DNA from: Anniella stebbinsi
Taxonomy: Eukaryota; Chordata; Lepidosauria; Squamata; Anniellidae
DNA: 64,000 bases
Direction of reading: 5' to 3'
Assembly (NCBI GenBank): GCA_029215795.1
Contig: JARDYH010000003.1
Coordinates: forward strand, 265,269,562-265,333,561
Positions 42,205-53,297 of this stretch are shown piece after piece (positions within the stretch are counted from its first letter, which is position 1; the number at the start of each line of letters is the position of its first letter). Under the pieces are notes generated by a model. The model did not search any database. It was given only the letters and a program-made list of their open reading frames with translations, and had not been told where the DNA came from. Both the position numbers and the translations under genes were made by a program.

Positions 42205-43160
42205 TGAACATAAGAAGAACCATGCCTGATCACACCAGGGGTCCATCTAGTCTAAAACACTGATCATACAATGGCCAACCAGCTGTCGACCAGGAACCCA
42301 CAAGCAAGAAACGGTGCAATAGCACCCTCCCACCCATGTTCCACAGCAGCTGGTGCATATAGGCTTACTGCCTCTGATACTGGAGATAGCTCCTAGCCAT
42401 TAGGACTAGTAGCCATTGATAGCCTTTGCCTACAGGAATTTGTCCATCCATTTTTAAAGCCAACCAAGTTGGTGGCCATCACCACATCTTGTGGTAGTGA
42501 ATTCCATAGTTTAACTATGCACTGTATGAAGAAGTACATCCTTTTATCTGTCCTGAATCTCCCACTAATCAGCTTCTTGGGATGACCCCGGGTTCTAGTA
42601 TTGTGGGAGAGGGAGAAAAATGTCTCCCTATCCACACTTTCCACGCCATGAATGATTTTGTACACCTCTATCATGTCTCCTCTTAGCCTCTTTTTTCCCC
42701 ATGCTAAACAATCCCAGCTGTTTTAACCTTCCCTCACAGAGGAGATGCTCCAGCCCCTTCATCATTTTAATTGCCCCTTTCTGCACTTTTTCCAGCTCTA
42801 CAATATCTTTTTTTAGGTGTGGTGACGATAACTGTACACAGTATTCTAAGTATGGTGGCACCATAGCTTTATAAAGGCAGTATGATACTGGCAGTTTTAT
42901 TCTCAATTCCTTTTCTTATAATGCCTAACATTGAGTTTGCCTTCTTTACAGCGGCCTCACACTGGGTTGACATTTTCATCGAGCTGTCCACCACAACCTC
43001 AAGATCTCTTTCTTGGTCAGTCACTGCCAACTTAGATCCTACCAGGTTATACTAAAGTTGGGATTCTTTGCCCCAGCGTCCATCACTTTACCCTTGCTTA
43101 CATTGAAACACATCTGCGATGTGGATGCCCACTCTCCCAAATGGTAGATGCAGTCCAATT
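42205..43160 (-). mobile_element. L3-like LINE 3' half, antisense
   Basis: Inverted tail GAACATAAGAAGAACCATG and UTR, then minus-strand frames 42674-42393 and 42906-42628. These encode VELEKVQKGAIKMMKGLEHL, LFSMGKKEAKRRH, TFFSLSHNTRTRGHPKKLIS and KLWNSLPQDVVMATNL. Upstream at 42950-43150 is the inverse of the HERDLEVVVD-type block. The longest antisense L3-like copy here; frameshifted. Confidence 0.9.
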
Positions 43161-43174
43161 ATTAATCACATTGA

Positions 43175-43375
43175 TATTACACCACTTTCCTCTTTCAAGG
43201 CACCCAAGGCAGCTTACATGGACCTCTTCCTCTCCATTTTAGCCTCGCAACAACCCTGTGAGGTAGGTTAGGCTGAGAGTCAGTAACTGGCCCAAGGTCA
43301 TCCAGTCAGCTTCGTGGCCAGTGGGAGACTAGAATCCGGGACTCCCGACCCCCAGTTCAGCACTCTAACTACTAG
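43175..43375 (-). mobile_element. tRNA-derived SINE, antisense
   Basis: CAAGGCACCCAAGGCAGC, then TCGCAACAACCCTGTGAGG, CTGGCCCAAGGTCATCCAG, and the inverted B/A-box head ATCCGGGACTCCCG...CACTCTAACTACTAGG. Confidence 0.8.
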
Positions 43376-43608
43376 GGAGGCATGAAACACTCAGGTAGCA
43401 CTATTTCATACAAAATGTTTGCAAAGCTTTGCCATGCTTCAACTTACCACTGCCAAAAAACACAAACTGCAACTGAGACCCGAGTTTTTGTTTCCACCGC
43501 TTGTGCATGGACAGAGAAAGAGAGGGGAAAATCCTGTTTTGCGAGCAGTAATGGTAGCTGCCAGCCACCAACACTTCTTGATATGTTATATGTATCGTCA
43601 CTTTAATG

Positions 43609-43915
43609 TAGGGATGAACTTGTTTTGGTTTTCATTCCAATGCAAAACTCTGCTATCCTTCAGAAATTTTAAATTTTGCAGTGGAGTTCTCTACTTGAAA
43701 AATGAGTACAAAACTGAATACATTAGAATACATGCAAAAACATGTATATCCGTGAAAATAACTTTGAAAATCCATTATATTAAGAAAATTGCTTGCAAGG
43801 TTGTGTGGATTAGGCAAAATGGAGTACAAAATGCATATAGTAGGGGAAATGGACTTACGATTAGAAAAAATGAGTAATATTGAGAAACAGAATGGACTTT
43901 TTCGTCCATCTCTAC
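43609..43915. mobile_element. hAT-like MITE, AT-rich
   Basis: TAGGGATGAACTTGTTTTGG at the left and GACTTTTTCGTCCATCTCTA at the right. The flanks CTTTAATG (43601-43608) and CTTTAAGG (43916-43923) match at 7 of 8. 307 bp. Confidence 0.75.
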
Positions 43916-44189
43916 TTTAAGGCCTAAAAGACCACGGAGACAGAGCAGGGGATATGGAAGCACATGTGTGGCAAAGTGAAGAAGGCCAATCTCAGACACC
44001 CATCCCAGTATCCAAGCCACCATTGTGTAGATTTAGAGATGTGACTCTTAGAACTGAATTTGCCCAGTCTGGGCCTGTTTAGGCCTTTTTCTGAAGCCCT
44101 TTGAACACTTAGCTTGCTCACAGCCCATTAAGGTCCATGGGTTTCATCAGCCTAGCATCCCCAGATCGAAGCCTTCATCCTTATGCTCT

Positions 44190-44925
44190 CTACTGTTTCT
44201 GTCATCCATTCCATGACTGCCAACTCCTCTCTGAAGTGGAAATAATTAGGATTCCACTACGGTCGAGGATTTTATTAATTACATATCTGTAGAGTCACGT
44301 GGGCCAGTCACAAAACCAACCGGGCAAGGCTGTGTTTAGAGATTTGTAGACAGAAGACGTAGCGTAAACAGAGCAATGTTGAACCTACTCGTCTGTAACC
44401 CACCGCAGAGATAACAAGAAGGGCTCCGCTCCCAGCGCGCAATGTGTAGAACTATGCTGTGTAAATATTCATCATTAATATATAATATCTGTTGCCTTTT
44501 TTCTTTTCTTTTTTTGCAGTTCACTTTTCATTTAATTTGATAATGTGTCCAGCAAACAAATCAGCCGAGGGTTGGGGTGCCCCCACCACCCCACCATACT
44601 CCAACGACGCAATTGCATATTTTCAATCATTGTTAAATGGAGGCAGTGCGAGGCAAAGCTTTAACCCCCCACTAGTTTTGGTGCATGATAAAAGGAGAAG
44701 GTGCTATCAATCTTTATTGTCTGTCTCGCTTACTGTAATTGCATTCAATAGTCCACTGATTCTGATGTCTGTGCTAATGTCAGAAACACAGAAGAACCAG
44801 ATGCTCGGGATGGAGCATATGTATCCACTGGCCACTTTGATACGTTGGCAACAAAGCCACTGGGTTTGATGATAAATTGTTAACGCCACAGATTACGAAC
44901 AGCTGAACACATGGAATGCATCAGA
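44190..44925. promoter_or_regulatory. Repeat-free block, candidate conserved non-coding DNA
   Basis: AAATAATTAGGATTCC, GATTTTATTAATTACATATC and CATCATTAATATATAATATC are AT-rich cores set in sequence that keeps CpGs (ACTACGGTCGAGG, CCCAGCGCGCAATG). A pyrimidine tract ending TTTTTTTGCAG (44489-44519) looks like a splice acceptor but no credible exon follows. Function unproven. Confidence 0.3.
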
Positions 44926-45119
44926 TGTTGTGCCTCAGATGGGTTCCCCTCCCCTTAAAAACAGGAAAACATTGACATCATGGTTCCGGATAAAGGGTGC
45001 ATGCCCGTGTTATTCAAAACATTTCCAGGTCGGCAAATGTGCAAGTGTTTTTCCGTCCTGTTGCAAAAAGTGCATAACCCTTGATCTCTGTATACCAGGG
45101 GAGTCTTCAAAATGCATGT

Positions 45120-45157
45120 CCTCCATCATCCTTACCACAACCCTACAGCGTAGGCCA
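45120..45157 (-). repeat. SINE fragment, antisense, left part
   Basis: CATCATCCTTACCACAACCC and TACAGCGTAGGCC fit the inverted SINE body, interrupted by the LTR. A further part follows at 45613-45760. Confidence 0.4.
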
Positions 45158-45612
45158 TGTTGAGGAATTGGAAGCAAAAAGGGCCAAACGCAGCTAGCGT
45201 TTGTGTTAGCACTTGGTTCAATAAGAGTCTCTGATGCAAGGAATACTCACACACCAACTTCTCGTGTATAATACAGAGTTGTTTACTAGTGGTCCAATCT
45301 ATTTACAGCACAACGGTTTTCCATCAGATATTTACACAATTCTCCTCCTGTCCAAAATCATCTAGTCCGACCTCCTCTCATCAAACATCTCCCACAAAGT
45401 CTTTCAAATTAGACTCGCTTTTATATGTTCTACATACCAGCCCCACCCTGCACAATCTGTCTTATCTTATGCTGGTGCTTAAGCAATAATCGGCTGACCT
45501 CCAGTATTGCATATACTCCCTAAACCATATTGCTTGCAGCTGGCTGTGTCCTTCGGACCTAGATTTAATAACTTTCTTTTAATCCACTTTGTATCTGGAA
45601 TTTTCCTCAACA
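45158..45612 (-). mobile_element. Solo LTR, second copy of the 14013-14458 family
   Basis: 455 bp bounded by TGTTGAGG and CCTCAACA. It shares AAACGC...GCGTTTGT, CGTGTATAATACAGAGTTG and GTTTACTAGTGGTCCAAT with the first copy. In the minus orientation a TATA box-like ATATAAAAGCGAG lies upstream of the shared GTATTATACACG. The flanks GGCCA and GGAAA match at only 3 of 5, so the duplication is eroded or the boundary is slightly off. No internal viral sequence. Confidence 0.7.
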
Positions 45613-45760
45613 GGAAATCCCTATATGATGGAGGTTGGGTGTGGTTGAAGCCAAGAGAGAGAGAGTGATTTGCCTCCAACTGCTTAGTGTGGTCACGATA
45701 GATCATGGTAGGGGCACAAATTTGGGTTCAGAACTTTCCGATTCAGAGCTCAGGCTCTTA
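45613..45760 (-). repeat. SINE fragment, antisense, right part
   Basis: AGAGAGAGAGTGATTTGCC, TAGTGTGGTCACGAT and TTGGGTTCAGAACTTTCC resemble the inverted SINE middle and head, diverged. Confidence 0.35.
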
Positions 45761-45825
45761 GGGCCAAGGTAGATGTATGATTAATTGTCTTGAGCTGAAC
45801 TAATTTGATTATTACTTCCTAGCAG

Positions 45826-46197
45826 TTGGTGTGTGCGAATCAGCAAAATTCAAGCTCACTGAACGTCTCCGAATGCCATCTCAAAGTTTGTTCCGACTCC
45901 AGTCCACATCACACTGCAAACTTCGGTGTAATTTTTTTTTCATTTCACATGAAAATCCGTGTGTATTTTTCCAAATCTACACATCAATTATGTGCTTTTT
46001 TAAAAAAAATGTACACATTCTTCTCCCATTGATTAAAGCATGTTTGGGCACATTTTTCAAGAGTATGCCTTTTTTTATTCACATTTTCCAAATGTACACA
46101 AGTGATTGTACACATTTTGGGGGTCCATGAATCATTTTGCAAGCTTGGTAAAATCCTGATCAAAAATGAAGTGAAACAAATTTCTCATATATCCCTA
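45826..46197. repeat. hAT-like AT-rich repeat
   Basis: TGGTGTGTGCGAATCAGC at the left and TTTCTCATATATCCCTA at the right resemble degenerate TAGGGGTGTGC-type termini. T-rich interior. No convincing 8-bp duplication. Confidence 0.4.
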
Positions 46198-46672
46198 CAT
46201 GCAGATGGGAACACAGTAATTCTTTGTTTTTTGTTGTTGTTGTTTTTTTGGCATTTCCCCAAATTTTGCAATAGAATTCTTGCCTCACAAAATGTACCAA
46301 AAATAGGTACTAAAATGGGCATTTTGTGGGGGAAATGTTGACATATAAATTCACATTTTCATGGGGTTTTGGGGGGATTGGTTTTTTTAATTAGCAGATT
46401 GATTTAGACACAGAACAGAATGGATGTTTGAATGCACCTGGGCCAAATATAGACTAATCCATCTATCCCTAATGATTAATGTTGAAAAGTTGTGGGTGGG
46501 TATCCAGTCTCTCCTTCCCACCCACCATGCTTAATAGAATGTACTGCATGTCATGATATCCCAACATTCTGTATTTCACCTCCCTAATTCTATATCATTG
46601 GCTGGTGACTAGGAAAACTCAGAATATTAAGACATCAGAGCTTCGGCTGTTGGGCAGTACAGACATGAAATT
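46198..46672. repeat. Further AT-rich hAT-like sequence, then unassigned
   Basis: The stretch ending ACTAATCCATCTATCCCTAA (to about 46472) resembles another degenerate terminus of the same type. The rest is unassigned. Confidence 0.3.
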
Positions 46673-46705
46673 ATCATTATCATCATCATCATCATCATCA
46701 TCATC
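46673..46705. repeat. (ATC)n microsatellite
   Basis: About 11 ATC units. Confidence 0.95.
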
Positions 46706-46944
46706 CACAACAACGAGTAAATTCTACTAAATTTTATGGAGGGGGATTGACATACAACAGCTACTGTTTCAGGGCATAGGCAGCATTTCACATCAATCCC
46801 ACTACAGTAGCTGCTACCCTGTTGCCATTCACATGCACAATGGCCTTCTGAAGCAGCGTACAATTATTTCTTGATTGAAAGTATCTAGATTACCTTCAGA
46901 GCTTAGTGCTGCTGCAGTGTGCCTCTAACCCACACAACACTAGA

Positions 46945-47075
46945 GAGGTCTTCTCCAGCCTGGAGTTCTCCAGAGTGTTGCACTACAACTCCCGTAATGT
47001 CCCATAAACCGTCAAACATGCTAGCAGGGCATGATGGGAGTTGTAGTTCAACACATTTGGGGAGAGCACCACGTT
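46945..47075. repeat. Palindromic dispersed repeat, full-length copy
   Basis: CTACAACTCCCGTAATGTCC is mirrored by GGGCATGATGGGAGTTGTAG, with outer CCAGCCTGGAGTTCTCC. Same family as 2168-2520 and 13560-13682. Confidence 0.6.
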
Positions 47076-47695
47076 AGGCAAGGCTGCCCAATAGTGTCAG
47101 GATCTACCAGGGCTCGAGTTGGGAGCCCTCAGCTCTCTGCGGAGCTGCTCCATGTTGTGAATCACAGCGGAGCATCTTCCTCAGTGAGGAGGTATTCTCA
47201 GGCTCTGGGCTAATCCTTCCCATCCAGGCTCACTTTTGAGCCATTGGACCCTCCCCAAAAAGAAAGGCTATAAAAAGGCTTCCTGTTATGGGTGAGATGT
47301 TTTCTCATTCTGGTGTGTTTTTTGTATGTCTCTTGAGGGATGGATCAGCGTAATTCTGGCTTGTGTCAATTCCATATGTGTTCATTATTAAGCTGTTCCA
47401 TCTTTTTTCCACATTGTTGTGCAACCCAACCACTGAAAAAGAAATCCACACAAAAATCTTACTAAATGAAGTAATTACAAAGTTACCAAAAGGGTGCATT
47501 TTAATCGAGTTTAGTTTGAATGTTAGTTTCAGAATTCAGACTGCACAAAGTCCCCTGGCCTCTCTAGACCCCTAGCTCCAACATTCACCATGGTCCTTCG
47601 GCTTTTACCCCCTGGCTCCTGGATTCTGACTCCTGGTTTCTTCTCCCACCACCCTGATATTGAATCTGTGTTGGAGGGTGCTGCTACTGGTATAA
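47076..47695. other. Unassigned sequence
   Basis: No gene or repeat recognised. Short frames only. Confidence 0.3.
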
Positions 47696-48430
47696 AATCA
47701 TAGAATTATAGAATGGTCGAGTTGGAAGGGGCCTATAAGGCCATCGAGTCCAACCCCCTGCTCAATGCAGGAATCTACCTTAAAGCATACCTGACAGATG
47801 ACTGTCCAGCTGCCTCTTGAAGGCCTCAAGTGTGGGAGACCTCACGACCTCCCTAGGTCATTGGTTCCATTGTTGTATTTCTCTAACGGTCAGGTAGTTT
47901 TTTCTGATGTCCAGTCAAAATCTGGCTTCCTGTAACTTGAGCCCATTATTCTGTGTCCTGCATTCTGGGTTGATCAAGAAGAGATCCTGGCCCTCCTCCA
48001 TGTGACAACCTTTCAAGTATTTGAAGAGTGCTCTCATGTCTCCCCTCAATCTTCTCTTCTCCAGGCTAAACATGCCCATTTCTTTCAATTTCTTCTCATA
48101 GGGCTTTGTTTCCAGACCCCTGATCATCCTTGTTGCCCTCCTCTGAACATGCTCCAGCTTGTCTGCATCCTTCTTGAAGTGTGGTGCCCAGAACTGGACA
48201 CAATACTCAAGATGGGGCCTAACCAGTGCCGAATAGAGGGGAACTAGTACCTCGCGTGATTTGGAAGCTAAACTTCTCTTAATGCAGCCCCAAATAGCAT
48301 TTGCTTTTTTTTGCAGCCACCTCACACTGTTGACTCATATTCAGCTTGTGATCTACAATAATTCCAAGATCCTTCTCGCTTGTAGTATTGCTGAGCCAAG
48401 TATTCCCCATCTTGTAACTGTGCAGCTGTA
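47696..48430 (-). mobile_element. CR1 LINE 3' end, antisense, longest CR1 copy
   Basis: The minus-strand frame 48325-47915 (136 codons) gives [59 protein letters not shown] and [19 protein letters not shown], the CR1 ORF2 region downstream of the polymerase core. The 3' terminus is the inverted ATCATAGAATTATAGAATGG. 5' truncated at about 48430. The frame is the best preserved CR1 frame in the window, suggesting a fairly recent insertion. Confidence 0.9.
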
Positions 48431-48591
48431 CCAGTACCACATCTCCTGGGAGGGGAACAATCTAGTGTGGGAAGAAGCCACATCATTGCCTCTTTCCGTC
48501 TGACCTCAGGGGACTTATGTCAACAGAGAAGTATGGGGGGAATGCCATTCCAAGGAAGTAACATGTCAATGGACTCCAAAGCCAAGCCTAC

Positions 48592-48592
<1 letters not shown>
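48431..48592. other. Unassigned sequence
   Basis: Short gap between two LINE relics. Confidence 0.3.
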
Positions 48593-48636
<44 letters not shown>

Positions 48637-48760
48637 TATTTATTTATCACCCGCCTCTCCCAACGGATCGAGGCGGGGAACAACACCAAACACAAAATAC
48701 AAAAACTGATTAAAAGCAGATAAAACCAGTACATCATTAAAACACCAATAAAACACCATA
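48593..48760 (-). mobile_element. L2-type LINE 3' terminus, antisense, with (AAT)n
   Basis: An AAT run of about 14 units, then TTTATTTATCACCCGCCTCT and GATCGAGGCGGGGAACAAC, the inverse of the terminus at 33930-34007. Confidence 0.8.
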
Positions 48761-49319
48761 CTATTTTATTGCATGTTGGCCACTTGAAATAAAGCTTCCA
48801 AGTGGTGCCTTAGCCCTGTCACAGCAGAGTACGAAAAATTTTGATAATATCTTCAGCTGGAGCCAAAACCAAGCCATACTAATGCCGGAGCTCTCCATGC
48901 TCGGTGGAAGACTCCTGACGAAAGCCCTCACTGCCAACTCCCTAGTGAAGGCTGTGAAGGGCATGCCCCAACAGCACTTGATTAATGTTCCCTGGATGCG
49001 AGCTTAGACGTGGAAGGCACTCCCAGTGAAATGGGGACTTACTTCTGAGTGAGGGCCCTGATCCAGAAAAAAAGGTAAGTGTAACTAACTTTCTCTTGAC
49101 TGGGGCTAATTTGTTTAGGATTTGGTGGAAAATCAACAACCTAGCTGCCAGATACACAAGTCAATCATGACAAAAAACTTGTGGCTGTGTTCAATCTCAT
49201 GCCATTAAAATCAATGGGACTAGCACCCCAATCCTCCCCCATTTAACTGGAGGCAAGCGCCATTTATTTCAGTGGAATTTACTTAAGTAGATGGATTTAG
49301 GATTACAACTAAATTGACT
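48761..49319. other. Mostly unassigned, ancient repeat fragments
   Basis: GGACTTACTTCTGAGTG (49025-49050) and CAGTGGAATTTACTTAAGTA (49270-49290) belong to the same ancient dispersed repeat glimpsed at 1168-1280 and 53140-53232. Confidence 0.35.
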
Positions 49320-49790
49320 TAAGTGCTCCGGCATAAGCAGTGAATGGATTAAGCTACTTAGGATATTTTGCAAATTACATTGAGCTAAGTATTATTTGTT
49401 GTCTGCAATTGTTGCTTTGTTTATTAATGGCAAAAAAAGAGAGAAGAAAATCATTTAGCTGAGTGCTCCAAAAATTAAAATTGGTTTGTTAAATTCACAT
49501 TACCTACAGTTGCTTTATTTTTTCCCTTGATCTGTTCAAATTAATCAATTAAAGTGCACAGATGTTCAATTAAACCTATAAAAATTTTGCATAGCTGCAG
49601 CTGTTTTTCAAGCCTCATTGTTGGAAATTTTTAACATATCTAGCAACGACTCACTCTCAGAAGAAATTAAATTAATTACTCTTTGCAAGATTGTTTTTCC
49701 ATTGATGAATTAAAAGAAATTAGAAGTAACCTATAAGGAGATGTGTGCAGCTTGCTACATTTATTAATTAGAATGATAGACTAGCACATG
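49320..49790. promoter_or_regulatory. AT-rich repeat-free block, strong candidate conserved non-coding element
   Basis: The densest set of homeodomain-like cores in the window: CAAATTAATCAATTAAAGTG, AAATTAAATTAATTACTC, GATGAATTAAAAGAAATTAG and CAATTAAACC. Also CATAGCTGCAGCTG (E-box pair) and TTTGTTTATTAATGGC (forkhead-like). No repeat similarity and no frame. The look is that of a vertebrate developmental enhancer, but that is inference from composition. Confidence 0.35.
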
Positions 49791-49923
49791 AGAAAGACGG
49801 GCATGATACAACCAATGTGAAAGACCTTTAAGTCCCATTGATTTCAGTGGCAGAATTAAGCACTTGCTGAACAATTTCCTATTGAAATCAATGGGCCTTG
49901 TGACAAATGGTAGTGTTTAATAG

Positions 49924-52904
49924 TAGGGATGTGCACTGACCCCCCGGATCGGATCGGATAGCGGATCGGAATCGGACCTGGGGGGTCGGATCGGATCGGA
50001 TCGGAGGCTGGTCGGATCGGATCGGACCAGATGTCCGATCCGGATTGGACGCCATTTTGAATGCTTTTTCCCATAGCCAAGTATTGTTTTACAAAAACGC
50101 CTATAACTTTTTCATTTTTAAAGATAGAAGGATGAAACTTGGGCACATTGTAGACTGGTTAGGGGTAGTTATCTGTGAGAAATTTCAGAAAGATTGGTGC
50201 ATGCATTTTGTGGCAATTAATTTTTTAATAAATACCAAGGAATGCCTATAACTTTGTCATTTTTAAAGTTACACACATGAAACTTTGCCACATTGTAGGG
50301 GGTACCTTGGGACCTATGTGTGTGAAATTTCAGAAACGTAGGTGCTTGTCTTGTGTGGCAATTAATTTTTAGAAAAATGGGTAGTAGTGGGGTAAATACA
50401 GTTACGCCTCCCATTTTTTTATTTTTGAAGATACAAACAGGAAACTTGGGCACATTACAGGTACCACTTGCCTTGATATGTGTGTGAAATTTCAGAAACA
50501 TTGGAGCTTTCCTTGTGTGGCAATTAATTTTTGAAACAATGAGGAAAGAAACACCTATAACTTTGTCATTTTTAAAGTTACACACATGAAACTTTGCCAC
50601 ATTGTAGGTGGTACCTTGGGACCCATGTGTGTGAAATTTCGGAAACGTAGGTGCTTGCCTTGTGTGGCAATTAATTTTTTAATAAATACCCAGGAATGCC
50701 TATAACTTTGTCATTTTTAAAGTTACACACATGAAACTTTGCCACATTGTAGGCGGTACCTTGGGACCTATGTGTGTGAAATTTCGGAAACGTAGGTGCT
50801 TGCCTTGTGTGGCAATTAATTTTAGAAAAATGGGTAGTGGTGGGGTAAATACAGTTACGCCTCCCACTTTTTTATTTTTGAAGATACAAACAGGAAACAT
50901 GGGCACATTACAGGTACCACTTGGCTTGATATGTGTGTAAAATTTCAGACAGCTGGGTCCAGGCATGTGGTGGCAAGGTATTTTTGAAACAATGAGGAAA
51001 GAAACACCTATAACTTTTTTATTTTAAAAGTTAGAAGTCTGAACATTGCTCACTTTGTAGATGGGTTAGGGGTAGATATGTGTCAGAAATTTCAGAATTA
51101 TAGGTCCAGGCATTTGATGGCTATGGAATTTTTAAATTACATGTTTCAAAAAAATTTCTACAGAGGCCAGGTCTTCCCCTCCCGCTTCCCGCGAAGAAAA
51201 GGAAACACTCTCTCGTCTCGATCCCTTTGATCCTTGCTAGTAGTATCCATTACAGGGCTCGTGTTTCCTTTCCTACTTTCACTTTTCAAGCAGAACGGCT
51301 GAGCCTAGCTGAGTTTTGCAGCCATGCGTGCAAGGAAGGATCACTCTGGTCTCGATCCCTTTGATCCTTGGTAGTATCCATTACAGGGCTCGTGTCTGCT
51401 TTCACTTTGTACTCAAGCAGACACAAGCCCTGTAATGGATACTACCAAGGATCAAAGGGATCGAGACCAGAGTGATCCTTCCTTGCACGCATGGCTGCAA
51501 AACTCAGCTAGGCTCAGCCGTTCTGCTTGAAAAGTGAAAGTAGGAAAGGAAACACGAGCCCTGTAATGGATACTACTAGCAAGGATCAAAGGGATCGAGA
51601 CGAGAGAGTGTTTCCTTTTCTTCGCGGGAAGCGGGAGGGGAAGACCTGGCCTCTGTAGAAATTTTTTTGAAACATGTAATTTAAAAATTCCATAGCCATC
51701 AAATGCCTGGACCTATAATTCTGAAATTTCTGACACATATCTACCCCTAACCCATCTACAAAGTGAGCAATGTTCAGACTTCTAACTTTTAAAATAAAAA
51801 AGTTATAGGCGTTTCTTTCCTCATTGTTTCAAAAATACCTTGCCACCACATGCCTGGACCCAGCTGTCTGAAATTTTACACACATATCAAGGCAAGTGGT
51901 ATCTGTAATGTGCCCAAGTTTCCTGTTTGTATCTTCAAAAATAAAAAAGTGGGAGGCGTAACTGTATTTACCCCACCACTACCCATTTTTCTAAAATTAA
52001 TTGCCACACAAGGCAAGCACCTACGTTTCCGAAATTTCACACACATAGGTCCCAAGGTACCGCCTACAATGTGGCAAAGTTTCATGTGCGTAACTTTAAA
52101 AATGACAAAGTTATAGGCATTCCTGGGTATTTATTAAAAAATTAATTGCCACACAAGGCAAGCACCTATGTTTCTGAAATTTCACACACATTGGTCCCAA
52201 GGTACCACCTACAATGTGGCAAAGTTTCATGTGTGTAACTTTAAAAATGACAAAGTTATAGGTGTTTCTTTCCTCATTGTTTCAAAAATTAATTGCCACA
52301 CAAGGAAAGCTCCAATGTTTCTGAAATTTCACACACATATCAAGGCAAGTGGTACCTGTAATGTGCCCAAGTTTCCTGTTTGTATCTTCAAAAATAAAAA
52401 AATGGGAGGCGTAACTGTATTTACCCCACTACTACCCATTTTTCTAAAAATTAATTGCCACACAAGACAAGCACCTAAGTTTCTGACATTTCACACACAT
52501 AGGTCCCAAGGTACCCCCTACAATGTGGCAAAGTTTCATGTGTGTAACTTTAAAAATGACAAAGTTATAGGCATTCCTGGGTATTTATTAAAAAATTAAT
52601 TGCCACAAAATGCATGCACCAATCTTTCTGAAATTTCTCACAGATAACTACCCCTAACCAGTCTACAATGTGCCCAAGTTTCATCCTTCTATCTTTAAAA
52701 ATGAAAAAGTTATAGGCGTTTTTGTAAAACAATACTTGGCTATGGGAAAAAGCATTCAAAATGGCGTCCGATCCGGATCGGACCTCATCGGATCGGATCG
52801 GATCGGATCGGAGGTTGGCCGGATCGGATCGGATTGGATTTTCCCGATTTTGGGTCGGATCGGATTCGGATCGTGGATCGGATCCGATCCGATGCACACC
52901 CCTA
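49924..52904. mobile_element. 2,981-bp foldback hAT-like element, two inverted arms of about 1.48 kb
   Basis: The termini TAGGGATGTGCAC and TGCACACCCCTA are flanked by a perfect 8-bp duplication TTTAATAG (49916-49923 and 52905-52912). The left arm ends at CTGCTT (51396-51401) and the right arm starts at AAGCAG (51415-51420), leaving a 13-nt loop. Each arm consists of a GGATC-rich outer part, about seven degenerate tandem units of about 130-155 bp starting CCTATAACTT or TTACGCCTCC, and an inner part with two copies of CTCGATCCCTTTGATCCTTG. Frames such as 50700-50966 and 51850-52116 are mirror images of each other and not genes. The transcript would form a very long hairpin. Confidence 0.9.
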
Positions 52905-52912
52905 TTTAATAG

Positions 52913-53232
52913 GGCTTCTTTATCAATTACATTCAATCACTTGTTTTTAACCAATTGTTCGATTAATTATTAAATTTGAATAAATGCGCATGTCGTCAAA
53001 TCTTCTACAGAGGTGACTTTTTGAGATTTTGAAGGACGTTTTAGACCATTAAAATTGGCCAACCTTAATTTAAATTGTCCCAACCATAAGTTAATCAACT
53101 GAAGCCTTAGTGGATTAATCTCACAATGAAACTGACTTGCAGACCTATGCAGTCCTATGCAGTTTTATTTAGAAGTATGTTCCACTGTATTTAATGGGGC
53201 TTACTCCCAAGTAAGTGTAAACAGGATTGCAT
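52913..53232. other. Unassigned sequence with an ancient repeat fragment
   Basis: ATGGGGCTTACTCCCAAGTA (53193-53212) and AACAGGATTGCATCTTAAG belong to the ancient dispersed repeat at 1168-1280, inverted. The rest is AT-rich. Confidence 0.35.
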
Positions 53233-53297
53233 CTTAAGGCCCTGTTCAGAAGACACCTTAAAGCCGTGGTTTAAGGTGTCTTCTGAATAGGGCCTAA
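53233..53297. mobile_element. Minimal MITE: near-perfect 28-30 bp hairpin
   Basis: GTTCAGAAGACACCTTAAA (53244-53262) and TTTAAGGTGTCTTCTGAA (53270-53287) with GGCCC / GGGCC on the outside and a 7-nt loop GCCGTGG. It resembles the ends of the 21527-22735 element with almost all of the interior deleted. Confidence 0.7.

Noticed and set aside
44489..44869. Exon starting after a splice-acceptor-like tract, with a 125-codon frame
   Set aside because: No recognisable domain and no matching donor seen; the sequence looks non-coding.
50246..51135. CRISPR-like array
   Set aside because: Units are about 130-155 bp, contiguous, diverged and lack short spacers; the setting is a vertebrate transposon.
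49856..52973. Several 70-143 codon frames on both strands
   Set aside because: They are mirror images of the foldback arms and repeat the same tandem units; no domain is recognisable.
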